From NCBI GenBank assembly GCA_021730165.1, contig CP072535.1, positions 885,798-949,797 on the forward strand: a stretch of 64,000 nt of DNA, read 5' to 3'. The DNA is from Candidatus Vesicomyidisocius sp. Pext_18_S21. GTDB lineage: Bacteria; Pseudomonadota; Gammaproteobacteria; PS1; Pseudothioglobaceae. Numbering within the stretch: the stretch's first letter is position 1; each line of letters starts with the position of its first letter. Under the pieces are notes generated by a model that saw only the letters and a program-made list of their open reading frames with translations, searched no databases and had not been told where the DNA came from. The position numbers were made by a program, and so were the translations under genes. Of the stretch, positions 28,104 to 37,350 are shown in pieces.

Positions 28104-29708
28104 ATTTCTCTTAATTATTGTATTAACAATACCCAATCACTTTAACCCAAGATGCTGATTGATATACTAACCACTTCTAAAATTTGATAATAAACCCTAT
28201 AAATAAGTATAGTTTATTAACTATACATTTAATAAACGTTTATTTTCCTTATTCTTCTATTCTCATATTATAATTTTTAGACACTTATCTTTTCTTATAA
28301 GTTTTACTATTCTCAATATATTTTATATTACCTATAAAAACCTATATCAATTTAATTAAAATATTTGTTATATAAGATTTTCTCTAGATATATTATTTAT
28401 ACTAAAACTACATTAACCGTATTTCCAAACTCTTTTAAGTTAAAAATTAACATAATATTTTTTATCATATAGTGTTAATAATAAAAAATAACTTAAATAA
28501 GGCAAATGTGTATTCTTTCACAGGAATAGTAGTTACTTTTACCACTTTTTTATTAAAAGAAAAATTAATCTTCTCATGCTAGGTTTTATCCCTATAATCA
28601 ACAGCAATTTAGCTTATTTCATTCAAAATATTGTTAACGAGAATTATTTATGTTTAAAATATGCCTTCTAAACCTTTTAAATTGTTACCCGTCTATAGTA
28701 CTTTATCGTTTTATCATATATAATTTATAAAAACAGCAGTTATACTAGCTTCTACAAAGAAATTTCCAGATACAATTATCATTCAAATTAATGATATCAT
28801 TAATCTTAAAATCTTAAAATATTTTACATCATTTTCAAGTAGTCCGTCTTCTGAAAGAAATGGTATATTTTTTTTCTTGCGCAGCTAATATATCCTTCTT
28901 CATTCGTAAGCCCTGTTATGAAACCTACAACAAGTAATGATTTTCTATTCTATAATAGAATCTAATGATAAAACAAGCTAAATTATGATACTTTAAAAGT
29001 AGGTTATATCGAATCGATTACTTTTAACCATTGTTCTAACCGTTCCTCTATTTATATTACTTTAGAAGAAATTATCCGAAATAATAGTAATTAATTACAC
29101 AAATAAGCTATAAAATTTACAGGAAAAATAATTGTTAAATAACGCAAGATAAATGAATCTTTAGTTAAAACAACTATAGATTTATTGAAAATTAAGTAAG
29201 TTTTGAATACTTTAACAGTACTCTTCATCTCATGATTAAAATAAGTGTTCTATATAAGCAGATAGGCTGACTAACAATAAATATACTCGCTACTTATAGT
29301 AATAATTTCAAGTACATATTTAGCGTAATGTTAATTCTTAACTTAAAAAGGTCATTATTGTCAATTAACTAGCTATTAAATAAATTTACATGTATAAATA
29401 ATAGCTTACCAACTAATAAACATTATAATACAAAACTTGATTTGGTAGAATACTTACCTAGCTTAACTACTTACAATGATAGATGGTAATAATCTTTCAG
29501 TTGTATAAAGCTAGTCATCTAATCCCAATCCTTTATAAAATTTAAACTTTAAAGTTATAATTCTACTACACACATAATCTTTACTTTTACGTATCACACT
29601 TTCAAACAAATCAACTATTGAAAACTCTAGCAAGTCAACCTCTTAGATATATACTTCAATGGTTAACAGTGTGATACATCACCGCCTTATTAATGTACAA
29701 AAAACAAT
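28104..29708. other. 1.6 kb gene-free stretch with coding-like remnants
   Basis: Longest gap in the window, between hisA and tsaD (both minus strand). No intact gene is present. Two plus-strand pieces read like decayed coding sequence: 28724-28888 (54 open codons, including KFPDTIIIQINDIINLK) and about 28998-29092 (LKVGYIESITF, vaguely like an MCE/MlaD segment, unproven). No tRNA or terminator-grade hairpin was found. Most likely one or two genes lost by decay. Confidence 0.5.
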
Positions 29709-30728
29709 TTATTTAATTTGAGTCAATTCTTCTAAACTCCATCTAGGCTTAATATTAATTTCATAATTGGTATCGTACTCTCCATGACTTAAGCGAAAAT
29801 GCCCAGCTAAAGCTATCATAGCACCATTATCAGTACAAAACTCTTGCCTTGGATAAAAGATATTTACACCAACTTTTCTACCCATTTTATTAAGTTCATT
29901 ACGCAAAGATAAATTTGCACTAACGCCACCTGCAACCACAAGTGTTATTCTTCCAGTCTTCTCTAATGCCCTTCTACACTTAATCATAAGTATTTGCGTA
30001 GTAGCAACTTCAAAAGATTTAGCAATATCTGATTTTTTATTAGGATGTTTAGTAAATGTATTACGCGCAAATGTTTTTAAACCACTAAAACTAAAATCAA
30101 GCCCAGGACGGTCAACCATAGGAAGTGGAAACTTAAAAGTATTAGTATCACCTTGTTTAGCAAGCTTTTCTAAAGCAGGACCACCAGGATAACCTAAGCC
30201 TAAAATTTTTGCTGTTTTATCAAACGCTTCGCCTACTGCATCATCTAAAGACTTACCTAAAATTTTGTACTGACCAATGGCTTTAACATCAATTAACATA
30301 GTATGACCACCTGAAACTAACAAAGCTACAAAAGGGAATTTAGGCTGAGACTCTTCTAGTAAAGGTGCTAGTAAATGTCCTTCCATATGATGCACAGCTA
30401 AAGACGGAACACCTAAACTCCAAGCCAAAGATTTAGCCAACGCACTTCCTACCAAAAGCGCACCTGCCAAGCCTGGTCCAGCTGTATAAGCAATGCCACT
30501 TAAATCTTGCAAGGTAAGTTTTGCATTTGTTAAAACTGTTTTAATTAAAGGTAACACTCTTTGAATATGATCACGCGATGCTAACTCAGGAACCACGCCA
30601 CCGTATTCGCTATGGATTTCAACAGATGAAAATAACTGATGACCAATAAGACCAAGCTCAGAATGGTATAATCCAACACCTGTTTCATCACAAGAACTTT
30701 CTATGCCTAGTGTAATAAAGTCAAGCAC
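29709..30728 (-). CDS. tsaD: tRNA N6-adenosine threonylcarbamoyltransferase
   Basis: Transfers the threonylcarbamoyl group to A37 of ANN-decoding tRNAs (t6A), with TsaB and TsaE. The 339-residue ASKHA-fold protein has [12 protein letters not shown], the metal site HHMEGH (His114, His118), [30 protein letters not shown] (20 residues) and the C-terminal CTDNGAMIA with the ligand aspartate. Length matches E. coli (337). It follows lptB by 31 bp on the same strand; its usual neighbour rpsU is absent. Confidence 0.96.
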   Translation of the reverse strand: MLDFITLGIESSCDETGVGLYHSELGLIGHQLFSSVEIHSEYGGVVPELASRDHIQRVLPLIKTVLTNAKLTLQDLSGIAYTAGPGLAGALLVGSALAKSLAWSLGVPSLAVHHMEGHLLAPLLEESQPKFPFVALLVSGGHTMLIDVKAIGQYKILGKSLDDAVGEAFDKTAKILGLGYPGGPALEKLAKQGDTNTFKFPLPMVDRPGLDFSFSGLKTFARNTFTKHPNKKSDIAKSFEVATTQILMIKCRRALEKTGRITLVVAGGVSANLSLRNELNKMGRKVGVNIFYPRQEFCTDNGAMIALAGHFRLSHGEYDTNYEINIKPRWSLEELTQIK

Positions 30729-30759
30729 CTGTTAATCCTAATAAATTTACATTGTAGGA

Positions 30760-31482
30760 TCATACCCCTCCTAAATAAACTTCACGAACCCTTTCATTGT
30801 AAAGGATTTGTTCTTTACTACCCTCTGCAATAATAACTCCATTATGTAATACATAGGAGTTATTGCAAGTATCTAGCATTTCACGATAATTATGATCCGT
30901 AATTAGGATACCAATATCTTGATCTTTCAAATAGAAAATAATTTTTTGAATATCTACTACAGAAATTGGATCGACCCCTGAAAATGGCTCATCAAGTAAT
31001 ATAAATTTTGGATTCATTGCTAGTGCCCTAGCAGTTTCTACTCTTCTCCTTTCACCGCCAGATAAACTAACGCCGCTAATATGGCGAATATGTTCAATAC
31101 TAAACTCTCTTAATAATTTCTCCAATCTATGCACTCTCTGTATTTTATCAAAATTAGAGTTTAGTTGTAACACCGCCATAATATTGTTTTCCACAGAAAG
31201 ATTACGAAAAATAGAAGGTTCTTGAGGTAAGTAACTAAGCCCTAAATCAGCACGCTTGTGCATTGGTAAATGATCAATTCTCTTATTGTTTAAATATACC
31301 TTTCCTGAATTTGCCTTAACCAAACCACAAGTAATATAAAAACAAGTAGTTTTTCCTGCACCATTTGGACCTAACAATCCAACTACTTCACCACTTTTCA
31401 CAAAAAATGACACATCATTAACTACATTCCTACCTGAATAAGATTTACTAATATTTTGTATGATTAGGGCGTTACTAGTCAT
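30760..31482 (-). CDS. lptB: LPS export ABC transporter ATPase LptB
   Basis: Cytosolic ATPase of the LptB2FG complex that extracts lipopolysaccharide from the inner membrane. The 240-residue protein has Walker [11 protein letters not shown]-loop [14 protein letters not shown], signature [11 protein letters not shown], Walker [14 protein letters not shown] and the His-switch ITDHN, all in LptB-specific context. LptA and LptC, its usual upstream partners, are missing here: the 435 bp upstream holds only a degraded-looking frame. Confidence 0.95.
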   Translation of the reverse strand: MTSNALIIQNISKSYSGRNVVNDVSFFVKSGEVVGLLGPNGAGKTTCFYITCGLVKANSGKVYLNNKRIDHLPMHKRADLGLSYLPQEPSIFRNLSVENNIMAVLQLNSNFDKIQRVHRLEKLLREFSIEHIRHISGVSLSGGERRRVETARALAMNPKFILLDEPFSGVDPISVVDIQKIIFYLKDQDIGILITDHNYREMLDTCNNSYVLHNGVIIAEGSKEQILYNERVREVYLGGV

Positions 31483-31570
31483 AATAACAAATATTAATTA
31501 TTTTAACAGTTCTAGTCATTAACCTAAACCGAGTAATAAACAAAAATACGTAAATATTAGAATACAAATG

Positions 31571-31834
31571 TTAATATTGAGTAAAAATTAGATTTAAAAC
31601 AAAATCTAAAGGGTGCCACATTAAAAATGATATTTCTAGTTGTAATAATATAAACATATTTGAAAAAAATAAAGGCGCCATAATACTAAAAAAATAACTC
31701 AGTTGTAGATGAAAAATTAAGTAAAATTAAAATTTATTTTTAATAAAATGATTTTTAATTTTATCTAAAGTGAGTAAGAAAATTATCACACTCATCAATA
31801 GGAGTAACGTTACTATAAGATATGGGTTCATCAT
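31571..31834 (-). pseudogene. Possible degraded membrane-protein gene upstream of lptB
   Basis: On the minus strand one frame runs 88 codons from ATG at 31834 to TAA at 31571-31573 with a single internal TAA (31727-31729). The first part begins MMNPYLIVTLLLLMSVIIFL, a clear membrane anchor. Because lptC encodes a single-anchor protein and normally lies upstream of lptB, an lptC remnant is one possible explanation. AT-rich DNA readily yields hydrophobic frames, so chance is a real alternative. The full gap is 31483-31917; nothing else was seen in it. Confidence 0.3.
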
Positions 31835-31917
31835 AAATTATTCTAAAAGATATCTTTAATTAAAAAATATTTTAATAATAGACACAATAATAAACTAAAC
31901 ACCTTATTCAATCAACA

Positions 31918-32676
31918 TTAACAAAGATGTAAAAATTCAGATGAATAAACCAGTTTAATACCAAATTGAGTTTCAACTAACAAAACCCCTTCACGATTGA
32001 TACCAAGACAAATACCACTAAACAACTGCATTTTATTTGTATGCTTAACCTGCTTACCTAATAAATAATCTATTTTAGGCCACTGGTTATAAAACTCATC
32101 AAAACCACTTGATTCAAAAATATCCAGATATTCTAATATCTTATTAATTAAATTTTTACTTAAATGGAGCTTATTAATTGGTATTAAAATTATTTTTTTT
32201 AAATCTATCCAAGGTGTTTCACACTGAAAGTCTTCATTAAAATCAACATTCAGTCCTAAGCCAATAATGACTGAATGATAGTCACCTTGAAGTGAATTCT
32301 CAATCAAAATACCTGCTAATTTCTTGTCCTTAAAATAAAGATCATTTGGCCATTTGAGTTTCAAGTTAAAAATACCATATTTTTCTAACACATCAACTAA
32401 TGCAAGACCAACCACCAAACTTAATCCGCTCAATAAAATTCTACTAAGAAAAACACGACGTATTGATAAAATAATACTTGTATCTTTCTGACTCAACCAT
32501 TTCCTATTATATTGACCCTTTCCACAAGTTTGTTCAGAAGTAACACAAACTTGTGTTTTCATACAAAAAGTTAACTGGGCTAGATAATCGTTAGTACTAG
32601 ATATTGAATCGAAAACAAAACATTGAATATCATCACTCAAATAACTTGATAGGTTTGTATAATTATAGGTATTCAA
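31918..32676 (-). CDS. birA: Biotin-[acetyl-CoA-carboxylase] ligase, catalytic form without DNA-binding domain
   Basis: Activates biotin to biotinyl-AMP and transfers it to the biotin carboxyl carrier protein. The 252-residue protein starts near SISSTNDYL, so the N-terminal helix-turn-helix repressor domain of E. coli BirA is absent and it should be only a ligase. The nucleotide/biotin loop reads GKGQYNRKW (E. coli-type GRGRRGRKW relaxed), followed by KWPNDLYFKDKKLAGILIE (19 residues) and a small C-terminal domain. Stands alone between gaps. Confidence 0.9.
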   Translation of the reverse strand: MNTYNYTNLSSYLSDDIQCFVFDSISSTNDYLAQLTFCMKTQVCVTSEQTCGKGQYNRKWLSQKDTSIILSIRRVFLSRILLSGLSLVVGLALVDVLEKYGIFNLKLKWPNDLYFKDKKLAGILIENSLQGDYHSVIIGLGLNVDFNEDFQCETPWIDLKKIILIPINKLHLSKNLINKILEYLDIFESSGFDEFYNQWPKIDYLLGKQVKHTNKMQLFSGICLGINREGVLLVETQFGIKLVYSSEFLHLC

Positions 32677-32894
32677 GCAAAATGATAAATCTTAACTAAG
32701 TTATGGTTTTTTATAATTTACGTTTAGCAACTCCAATAGGTTACTTTAATAACTTTTAAGTTATCACTATAAGTTATATGTCCTTTTAAAAGAAGGAGAT
32801 AGAAAATGATGTTTTAATGATTATCTATATATAAATCTCTTTTGATTAAGCAAAAACTAGCCATACGTATAAGTAAGTAACATTGATGATAAAC

Positions 32895-32911
32895 ACCTCT
32901 GTTACAGAGGT
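32895..32911. repeat. Perfect 7 bp hairpin
   Basis: Arms ACCTCTG and CAGAGGT around a TTA loop, GC-richer than its surroundings. Same style (3-nt A/T loop) as the hairpins at 1177-1195 and 32974-32992. Confidence 0.5.
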
Positions 32912-32973
32912 CATATTCTATATCCACTTCCTATCAACCAGCTTGTAATATGGTATTCATGGTAAACTTTATC

Positions 32974-32992
32974 AACCCCTGATTCAGGGGTT
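32974..32992 (+). terminator. Perfect 8 bp GC-rich hairpin, terminator-like
   Basis: Arms AACCCCTG and CAGGGGTT around an ATT loop, followed on the plus strand by TAATTTAA. It is one of the most GC-rich hairpins in any gap here. Without a gene in front of it, it may end a small RNA beginning nearby. Confidence 0.4.
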
Positions 32993-33220
32993 TAATTTAA
33001 AACTTAAATACAATTAACAAATATTTATTTAAAAAAGTAACTTACTAAACAAAATTCTAAACTTAATCTACTACTCTTACCTAAAAAATGTTTCAGATTA
33101 AACCAGAATAGTTTAAATCTCTCATATAAAAAAGACAAAAGCATTGATAATGCTCATTCATGTTTCATACTAACTAATTTAATTAGTTAAAATAGTTACA
33201 TTTTAGTAACGTAGTATACC

Positions 33221-33964
33221 ATGAAAATAGCATTAGGCGTTGAATATTTAGGCACACATTTCCACGGATGGCAGTGTCAAAAATCTAACATTCGAACTGT
33301 ACAACAAGTAATAGAACAAGCTTTATCAAGCGTTGCCAATCAACCTGTGAGAGTGTTTTGTTCTGGTAGAACAGATACTGGCGTACACGCTACCTGCCAG
33401 GTTATTCATTTTGAAACTAACATCAAACGTAAAAATAAAGCTTGGCTATTTGGTGGTAATGTTCACCTACCAAGTGATGTTAACTTCACTTGGGTAAAAC
33501 CTGTTGATGATAATTTCCACGCACGATTTAGTGTTATCAACAGACAATATAATTACAAAATACATAATACAAAAATCCGTTCTTCTATCATAGCAACTCA
33601 TTCATTATGGGAACCAAGAAAATTAGATATAATAGCAATGAATAAAGCCGGCCAATATTTAACTGGAGAACATAACTTTTCAGCCTTTAGAGGAAGTTTA
33701 TGCCAAGCAAAATCCCCCATTAAAACCATTGAGTTTATAAAACTAACCAAGCATGATGATAATATTTTACTAGACATAAAAGCCAACGCCTTTTTACACC
33801 ATATGGTACGCAATATTGTTGGCACACTACTCAAAGTAGGTAAAGGAGAAAAACCCATTAAATGGGTCAGAGAGGTTTTAAATAGCAAACAACGAAAACA
33901 GGCTGGCCCTACTGCACCACCACAAGGACTTTACTTTATTAAAGCTTTTTATAAAAATCTTTAA
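33221..33964 (+). CDS. truA: tRNA pseudouridine(38-40) synthase
   Basis: Forms pseudouridine at positions 38-40 of the tRNA anticodon arm. The 247-residue protein has the catalytic aspartate in SGRTDTGVHA (Asp52), the YLGTHFHGWQ N-terminal segment, HARFSVINRQYNY, and the C-terminal FLHHMVRNIVGTLLKVG (17 residues) and APPQGLYF motifs. Length is typical. No neighbour is clearly co-transcribed: the next gene starts about 200 bp downstream. Confidence 0.96.
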   Translation: MKIALGVEYLGTHFHGWQCQKSNIRTVQQVIEQALSSVANQPVRVFCSGRTDTGVHATCQVIHFETNIKRKNKAWLFGGNVHLPSDVNFTWVKPVDDNFHARFSVINRQYNYKIHNTKIRSSIIATHSLWEPRKLDIIAMNKAGQYLTGEHNFSAFRGSLCQAKSPIKTIEFIKLTKHDDNILLDIKANAFLHHMVRNIVGTLLKVGKGEKPIKWVREVLNSKQRKQAGPTAPPQGLYFIKAFYKNL

Positions 33965-34115
33965 TACTAAAAAACAACGTTTAAATAAATTTGTATAAAC
34001 AACAACAGGTTTAATCACAAAATTACTTGTAAGAAGGAAACAACTATCACTCAGTTTAAAACAGATATTTTTAATCAGTAACACTTATTAGCAGTGATTA
34101 GTAATGTTATGATTA

Positions 34116-34124
34116 TGGTATAAT
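34116..34124 (+). promoter_or_regulatory. Candidate extended -10 promoter for the SLC13 permease gene
   Basis: TGGTATAAT matches TGnTATAAT exactly, 37 bp before the permease start codon. No convincing -35 element at 16-18 bp. The spacing to the gene is suitable for a short leader. Confidence 0.45.
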
Positions 34125-34161
34125 TTTCTTATTATTTTATATACTTTTTAAAATTAAAATC

Positions 34162-36105
34162 ATGTTCAATAAAAAAAATATTTCAGCTATTATTTTTGCT
34201 ATTTTTGCTATATGGCTATCAACAATTGCACCAACTACTTCTATTTCTTGGATGTTGGGCGTTCTAGTATTAACAATTTACTTATTTGCTTTTGAAGTGG
34301 TAGAGGTTGATGAAGCTGCCATTACCATTATGATTATTTTAGGGCTAAGCTCTTTACCATGGATTTATACTTTAATGGGACTAAAAGAAGGGTTAGTTGA
34401 CAATCAAAGACTATTTGATGGGTTCTCTTCTAATGCAGTTATGTCAATTATTGCAGTAATGATTATTGGTGCAGGTTTGGATAAAACAGGATTAATGGGA
34501 AAGGTTGCTACTTTTATTCTTAAAATAGGTGGTACCTCTGAACCAAGAGTGATTCCAATTATCTCTTCTACTGTTGGATTTATCTCATCTTTTATGCAGA
34601 ATGTTGGTGCAGCTGCATTATTTATTCCTGTGGTAAGTCGTATTTCATCACGTTCAGGTATTCCAATGTCAAGATTATTAATGCCCATGGGATTTACAGC
34701 AATTTTAGGCGGCACAATAACCATGGTAGGTTCTAGCCCTTTAATCTTGCTTAATGACCTAATTTTAACCACTAACCAAGGACTAGAAGTTGGACAGGAA
34801 ATGAACACGTGGGGTTTATTTTCTGTCACACCAATAGGTATTGCACTAGTAATAACAGGTATTATATATTTCGTTATTGCTGGAAAATTTGTCTTACCTG
34901 TAACCAAAAAAGAACAGTTGGAATCTGTATCCACTATTGAACACTTTCATAAAGTTTACAATATAGACTATGATTTATTTGAGGTCAATGTCCCTACAGA
35001 TTCCAACTTAATCGGCATGATGCTTGATGATATTGAAACAACTGCTAAAATTAGAATCATCGCAATTCAAACCATTGAAGGAGAAACATTTATTGGACAT
35101 CATTCAGTTGAAAGGAGTACTGCAATTAAACCCCAAATGACCTTGGGTGTTTTAACAAAAAAAGAGCATTTAGATACTTTTGTTAAAGAATTTCATCTTA
35201 AACTGTCAGACACAATTGAAAAATTCTCCAATTTACTATCCACACAAGAATGTGGCACAGCAGAAATTGTTATCCCACCTAATTCTTCGCTCATTAATCA
35301 AAGTGCTAGAGACGTATGGTTACGAAAAACTTATGGAATCGCCATGGTAGCCCTACATCGTGGTGGCGAAACCATGCAAGAAGGTGAAGGTATTCGTAAT
35401 ATACCATTTCAATCTGGTGATACGTTAATTGTCCATACACGTTGGGTTGACCTTGATAGACTACAATCCAATACTGATTTTATTGTTATTACTTCTGAGT
35501 ATCCAAGACAAGAAGAATACCGACCTGAGAAAATCAAATGGGCAAGTATTTTCTTTGTTATTGCACTTTTCTTAGTCTTATTTACAGATATTAAACTTTC
35601 TATCGCTCTTATGACTGGTGCTTTAGGTATGATTTTATCTGGCGTTATTAAAATAGAAGAAGCTTATCGCGTAGTTTCTTGGAAAACAGTATTCTTATTA
35701 GCCAGTCTTATTCCACTAGGCATGGCAGTGTCAGAAACTGGCACTGCCTTATGGATTGCACAAGAAACAGTTAAAGTAGTTGGAGATATGGCGCCTTGGG
35801 TCATATTAACCTCAATTGTAATATTGGCAACTTTCTTTACATTAGTCATGTCTAATGTAGGTGCAACCATTCTCTTAGTACCTATTGCTGTTAATATTGC
35901 TATTCAAGTAGGCGAAAATCCTGCAGTTTATGCACTAGCAGTTGCTATTGCAACTTCAAACTCATTTTTAATTCCTACTCATCAAGTGAATGCTTTAATT
36001 ATGGGTCCTGGTGGTTATAAAGTAGCAGATTTTATCAAAGCAGGAAGCCTTATGACAGTATTATTCATCATTGTGATGATGTCAATGATGAGTATCATCT
36101 TTTAA
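34162..36105 (+). CDS. SLC13/DASS-type permease with central TrkA-C (RCK_C) domains
   Basis: Inner-membrane ion/anion symporter of the divalent anion:sodium symporter superfamily. The 647 residues are organised as a membrane half (about 1-255) with the hairpin motif FMQNVGAAALFIPV, a soluble central part (about 265-440) with two TrkA-C-like repeats (each with a PxxSxLIxxxxxD pattern), and a second membrane half with VMSNVGATILLVP and the family signature SNSFLIPTHQVNALIMGPG (19 residues). Proteins of this layout include SAC1-like sulfate/sulfur-response transporters. The substrate cannot be read from sequence. It is followed by a carbonic anhydrase gene. Confidence 0.88.
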   Translation: MFNKKNISAIIFAIFAIWLSTIAPTTSISWMLGVLVLTIYLFAFEVVEVDEAAITIMIILGLSSLPWIYTLMGLKEGLVDNQRLFDGFSSNAVMSIIAVMIIGAGLDKTGLMGKVATFILKIGGTSEPRVIPIISSTVGFISSFMQNVGAAALFIPVVSRISSRSGIPMSRLLMPMGFTAILGGTITMVGSSPLILLNDLILTTNQGLEVGQEMNTWGLFSVTPIGIALVITGIIYFVIAGKFVLPVTKKEQLESVSTIEHFHKVYNIDYDLFEVNVPTDSNLIGMMLDDIETTAKIRIIAIQTIEGETFIGHHSVERSTAIKPQMTLGVLTKKEHLDTFVKEFHLKLSDTIEKFSNLLSTQECGTAEIVIPPNSSLINQSARDVWLRKTYGIAMVALHRGGETMQEGEGIRNIPFQSGDTLIVHTRWVDLDRLQSNTDFIVITSEYPRQEEYRPEKIKWASIFFVIALFLVLFTDIKLSIALMTGALGMILSGVIKIEEAYRVVSWKTVFLLASLIPLGMAVSETGTALWIAQETVKVVGDMAPWVILTSIVILATFFTLVMSNVGATILLVPIAVNIAIQVGENPAVYALAVAIATSNSFLIPTHQVNALIMGPGGYKVADFIKAGSLMTVLFIIVMMSMMSIIF

Positions 36106-36230
36106 ATATCTACTCTAATCCTTGACTTAAAGAGAGAAACGTTCTTAACAAGATAAAAAATTTAAATTCAATTCAAGCAATAAAAAGACTGATTGATGGT
36201 AATCAACGTTTTATTGACGGCACTACTACA

Positions 36231-36761
36231 TTGAATCATCAATTACCTCCACATAAGCATATAAAAAATATACAAGATCAAAAACCTTTCGCAATTATAT
36301 TAGGCTGTTCTGATTCACGAGTACCTATTGAGACCATCTTTGACCAAAATTTTGGAGATTTATTTATTATTCGTATTGCAGGTAACATAGTAGCACCATC
36401 ACAAATGGGTAGTGTTGAGTTTGCAATATCAAAATTTAAAACAGTCTTAATTGTTGTACTAGGACATTCTAACTGTGGTGCTATTAACGCCACTATTGAT
36501 GAATGTATCAATAAAACACTTTTATCAAGCAGTCTTCACTCTATTACCGATAGAATAAAACCATCAATCCTACCTTTAATTAACTTAAATTTACCCAATC
36601 ATGAATTAATAAACAAAGCTGTTAAAGTTAATATTATTAATTCTGTCAAACAATTACAAAGCCAATCAACAATGATTAAAGAATATATTAAGGATAATAA
36701 ACTAAGGATTATAGGTGCCAACTATTCTTTAACATCAGGAATGGTTAAGTTCCTCACTTAA
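36231..36761 (+). CDS. Beta-carbonic anhydrase; conserved N-terminus extends upstream of the only canonical start
   Basis: Zinc enzyme interconverting CO2 and bicarbonate. Zinc/active-site residues are intact: GCSDSRVP (Cys26, Asp28, Arg30 counted from the TTG) and GHSNCGA (His79, Cys82), with the family C-terminus GANYSLTSGMVKFL. The only ATG/GTG/TTG start is TTG at 36231, but the open frame continues upstream to a TGA at 36123-36125 and encodes the usual N-terminal helix (IQAIKRLIDGNQRFIDG), so the real protein probably begins near 36126-36190 from a non-standard codon (ATA 36153, ATT 36171 or CTG 36189) or the gene is decaying. It directly follows the SLC13 permease gene. Confidence 0.85.
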   Translation: MNHQLPPHKHIKNIQDQKPFAIILGCSDSRVPIETIFDQNFGDLFIIRIAGNIVAPSQMGSVEFAISKFKTVLIVVLGHSNCGAINATIDECINKTLLSSSLHSITDRIKPSILPLINLNLPNHELINKAVKVNIINSVKQLQSQSTMIKEYIKDNKLRIIGANYSLTSGMVKFLT

Positions 36762-36795
36762 TTTTCTTAAATTTTTGTGATTAAAACCAAGTTGT

Positions 36796-37320
36796 TTAAA
36801 AATTCTCATCCCAATCAACTAAAATAGTTTGATTGTTTATATCCACTTGTATTAAAAATGGAGAAATATAAGGCACCCAGTGCTCTTTTCCACCTCTAAC
36901 TACAAGTACATTATTCGAACCAGTATTAACTAAATTAAAAACCTTACCAAGCACAAATTGTGCTTTATTAACTACTTCTAAACCAATTAAATCATTCCAG
37001 TAATATTCACCCACTTTAAGTCTTAATAATTGTGATTTTTCAATATACAAATTAGTATCTATATAGACTTTAGCTTGTTCTTTATCAAAAATATCTTTGA
37101 TTTGTGCTACAATAGTTTTAGATTGTACACGACCTTGGGAGATATTTAAAGTTTGCCAATGACTATCAACATTGATATACCACGGTTTATAGGATAGGAT
37201 ATTATCCCTTGGATGAGTATGAGAGAAAACTTTAACCCAGCCTTTAACACCAAAAAATCCATTAATCTTCCCGATTAATAGCTTTTTATTATTAGATAAT
37301 AAAAACTCTGAATTACTCAG
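36796..37320 (-). CDS. rimM: Ribosome maturation factor RimM, apparent CTG start
   Basis: Binds S19 and helps mature the 30S head. The frame is continuous from 37320 to 36796 (about 174 residues). The N-terminal RimM domain reads IGKINGFFGVKGWVKVFSHT and the C-terminal PRC-barrel has VGEYYWNDLIGLEV and TGSNNVLVV. A TTG/ATG search gives only an 84-residue C-terminal piece (36796-37050). Upstream of the conserved IGK there is no AUG, GUG or UUG before an in-frame TAG; the best candidate is CTG at 37318-37320 (then SNSEFLLSNNKK) with AGAAG about 9 nt upstream. It follows rpsP by 30 bp; trmD and rplS do not follow. Confidence 0.85.
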   Translation of the reverse strand: MSNSEFLLSNNKKLLIGKINGFFGVKGWVKVFSHTHPRDNILSYKPWYINVDSHWQTLNISQGRVQSKTIVAQIKDIFDKEQAKVYIDTNLYIEKSQLLRLKVGEYYWNDLIGLEVVNKAQFVLGKVFNLVNTGSNNVLVVRGGKEHWVPYISPFLIQVDINNQTILVDWDENF

Positions 37321-37350
37321 CGAATACTTCTGCTATTAGTTTAGATGTAA

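Larger units (their letters stand above)
32677..33220. other. Gene-free stretch between birA and truA
   Basis: 544 bp between divergent genes. It holds an orphan ribosome-binding site with a three-codon frame (AAGGAG at 32793-32798, ATG ATG TTT TAA at 32806-32817) and two GC-richer perfect hairpins at 32895-32911 and 32974-32992. The arrangement could be a small transcript ending in a terminator, or remains of a lost gene. Confidence 0.45.

Noticed and set aside
34404-35870. Antisense frames (up to 176 codons) opposite the SLC13 permease gene
   Set aside because: Low-complexity isoleucine/threonine/proline composition typical of the complement of membrane-protein codons.
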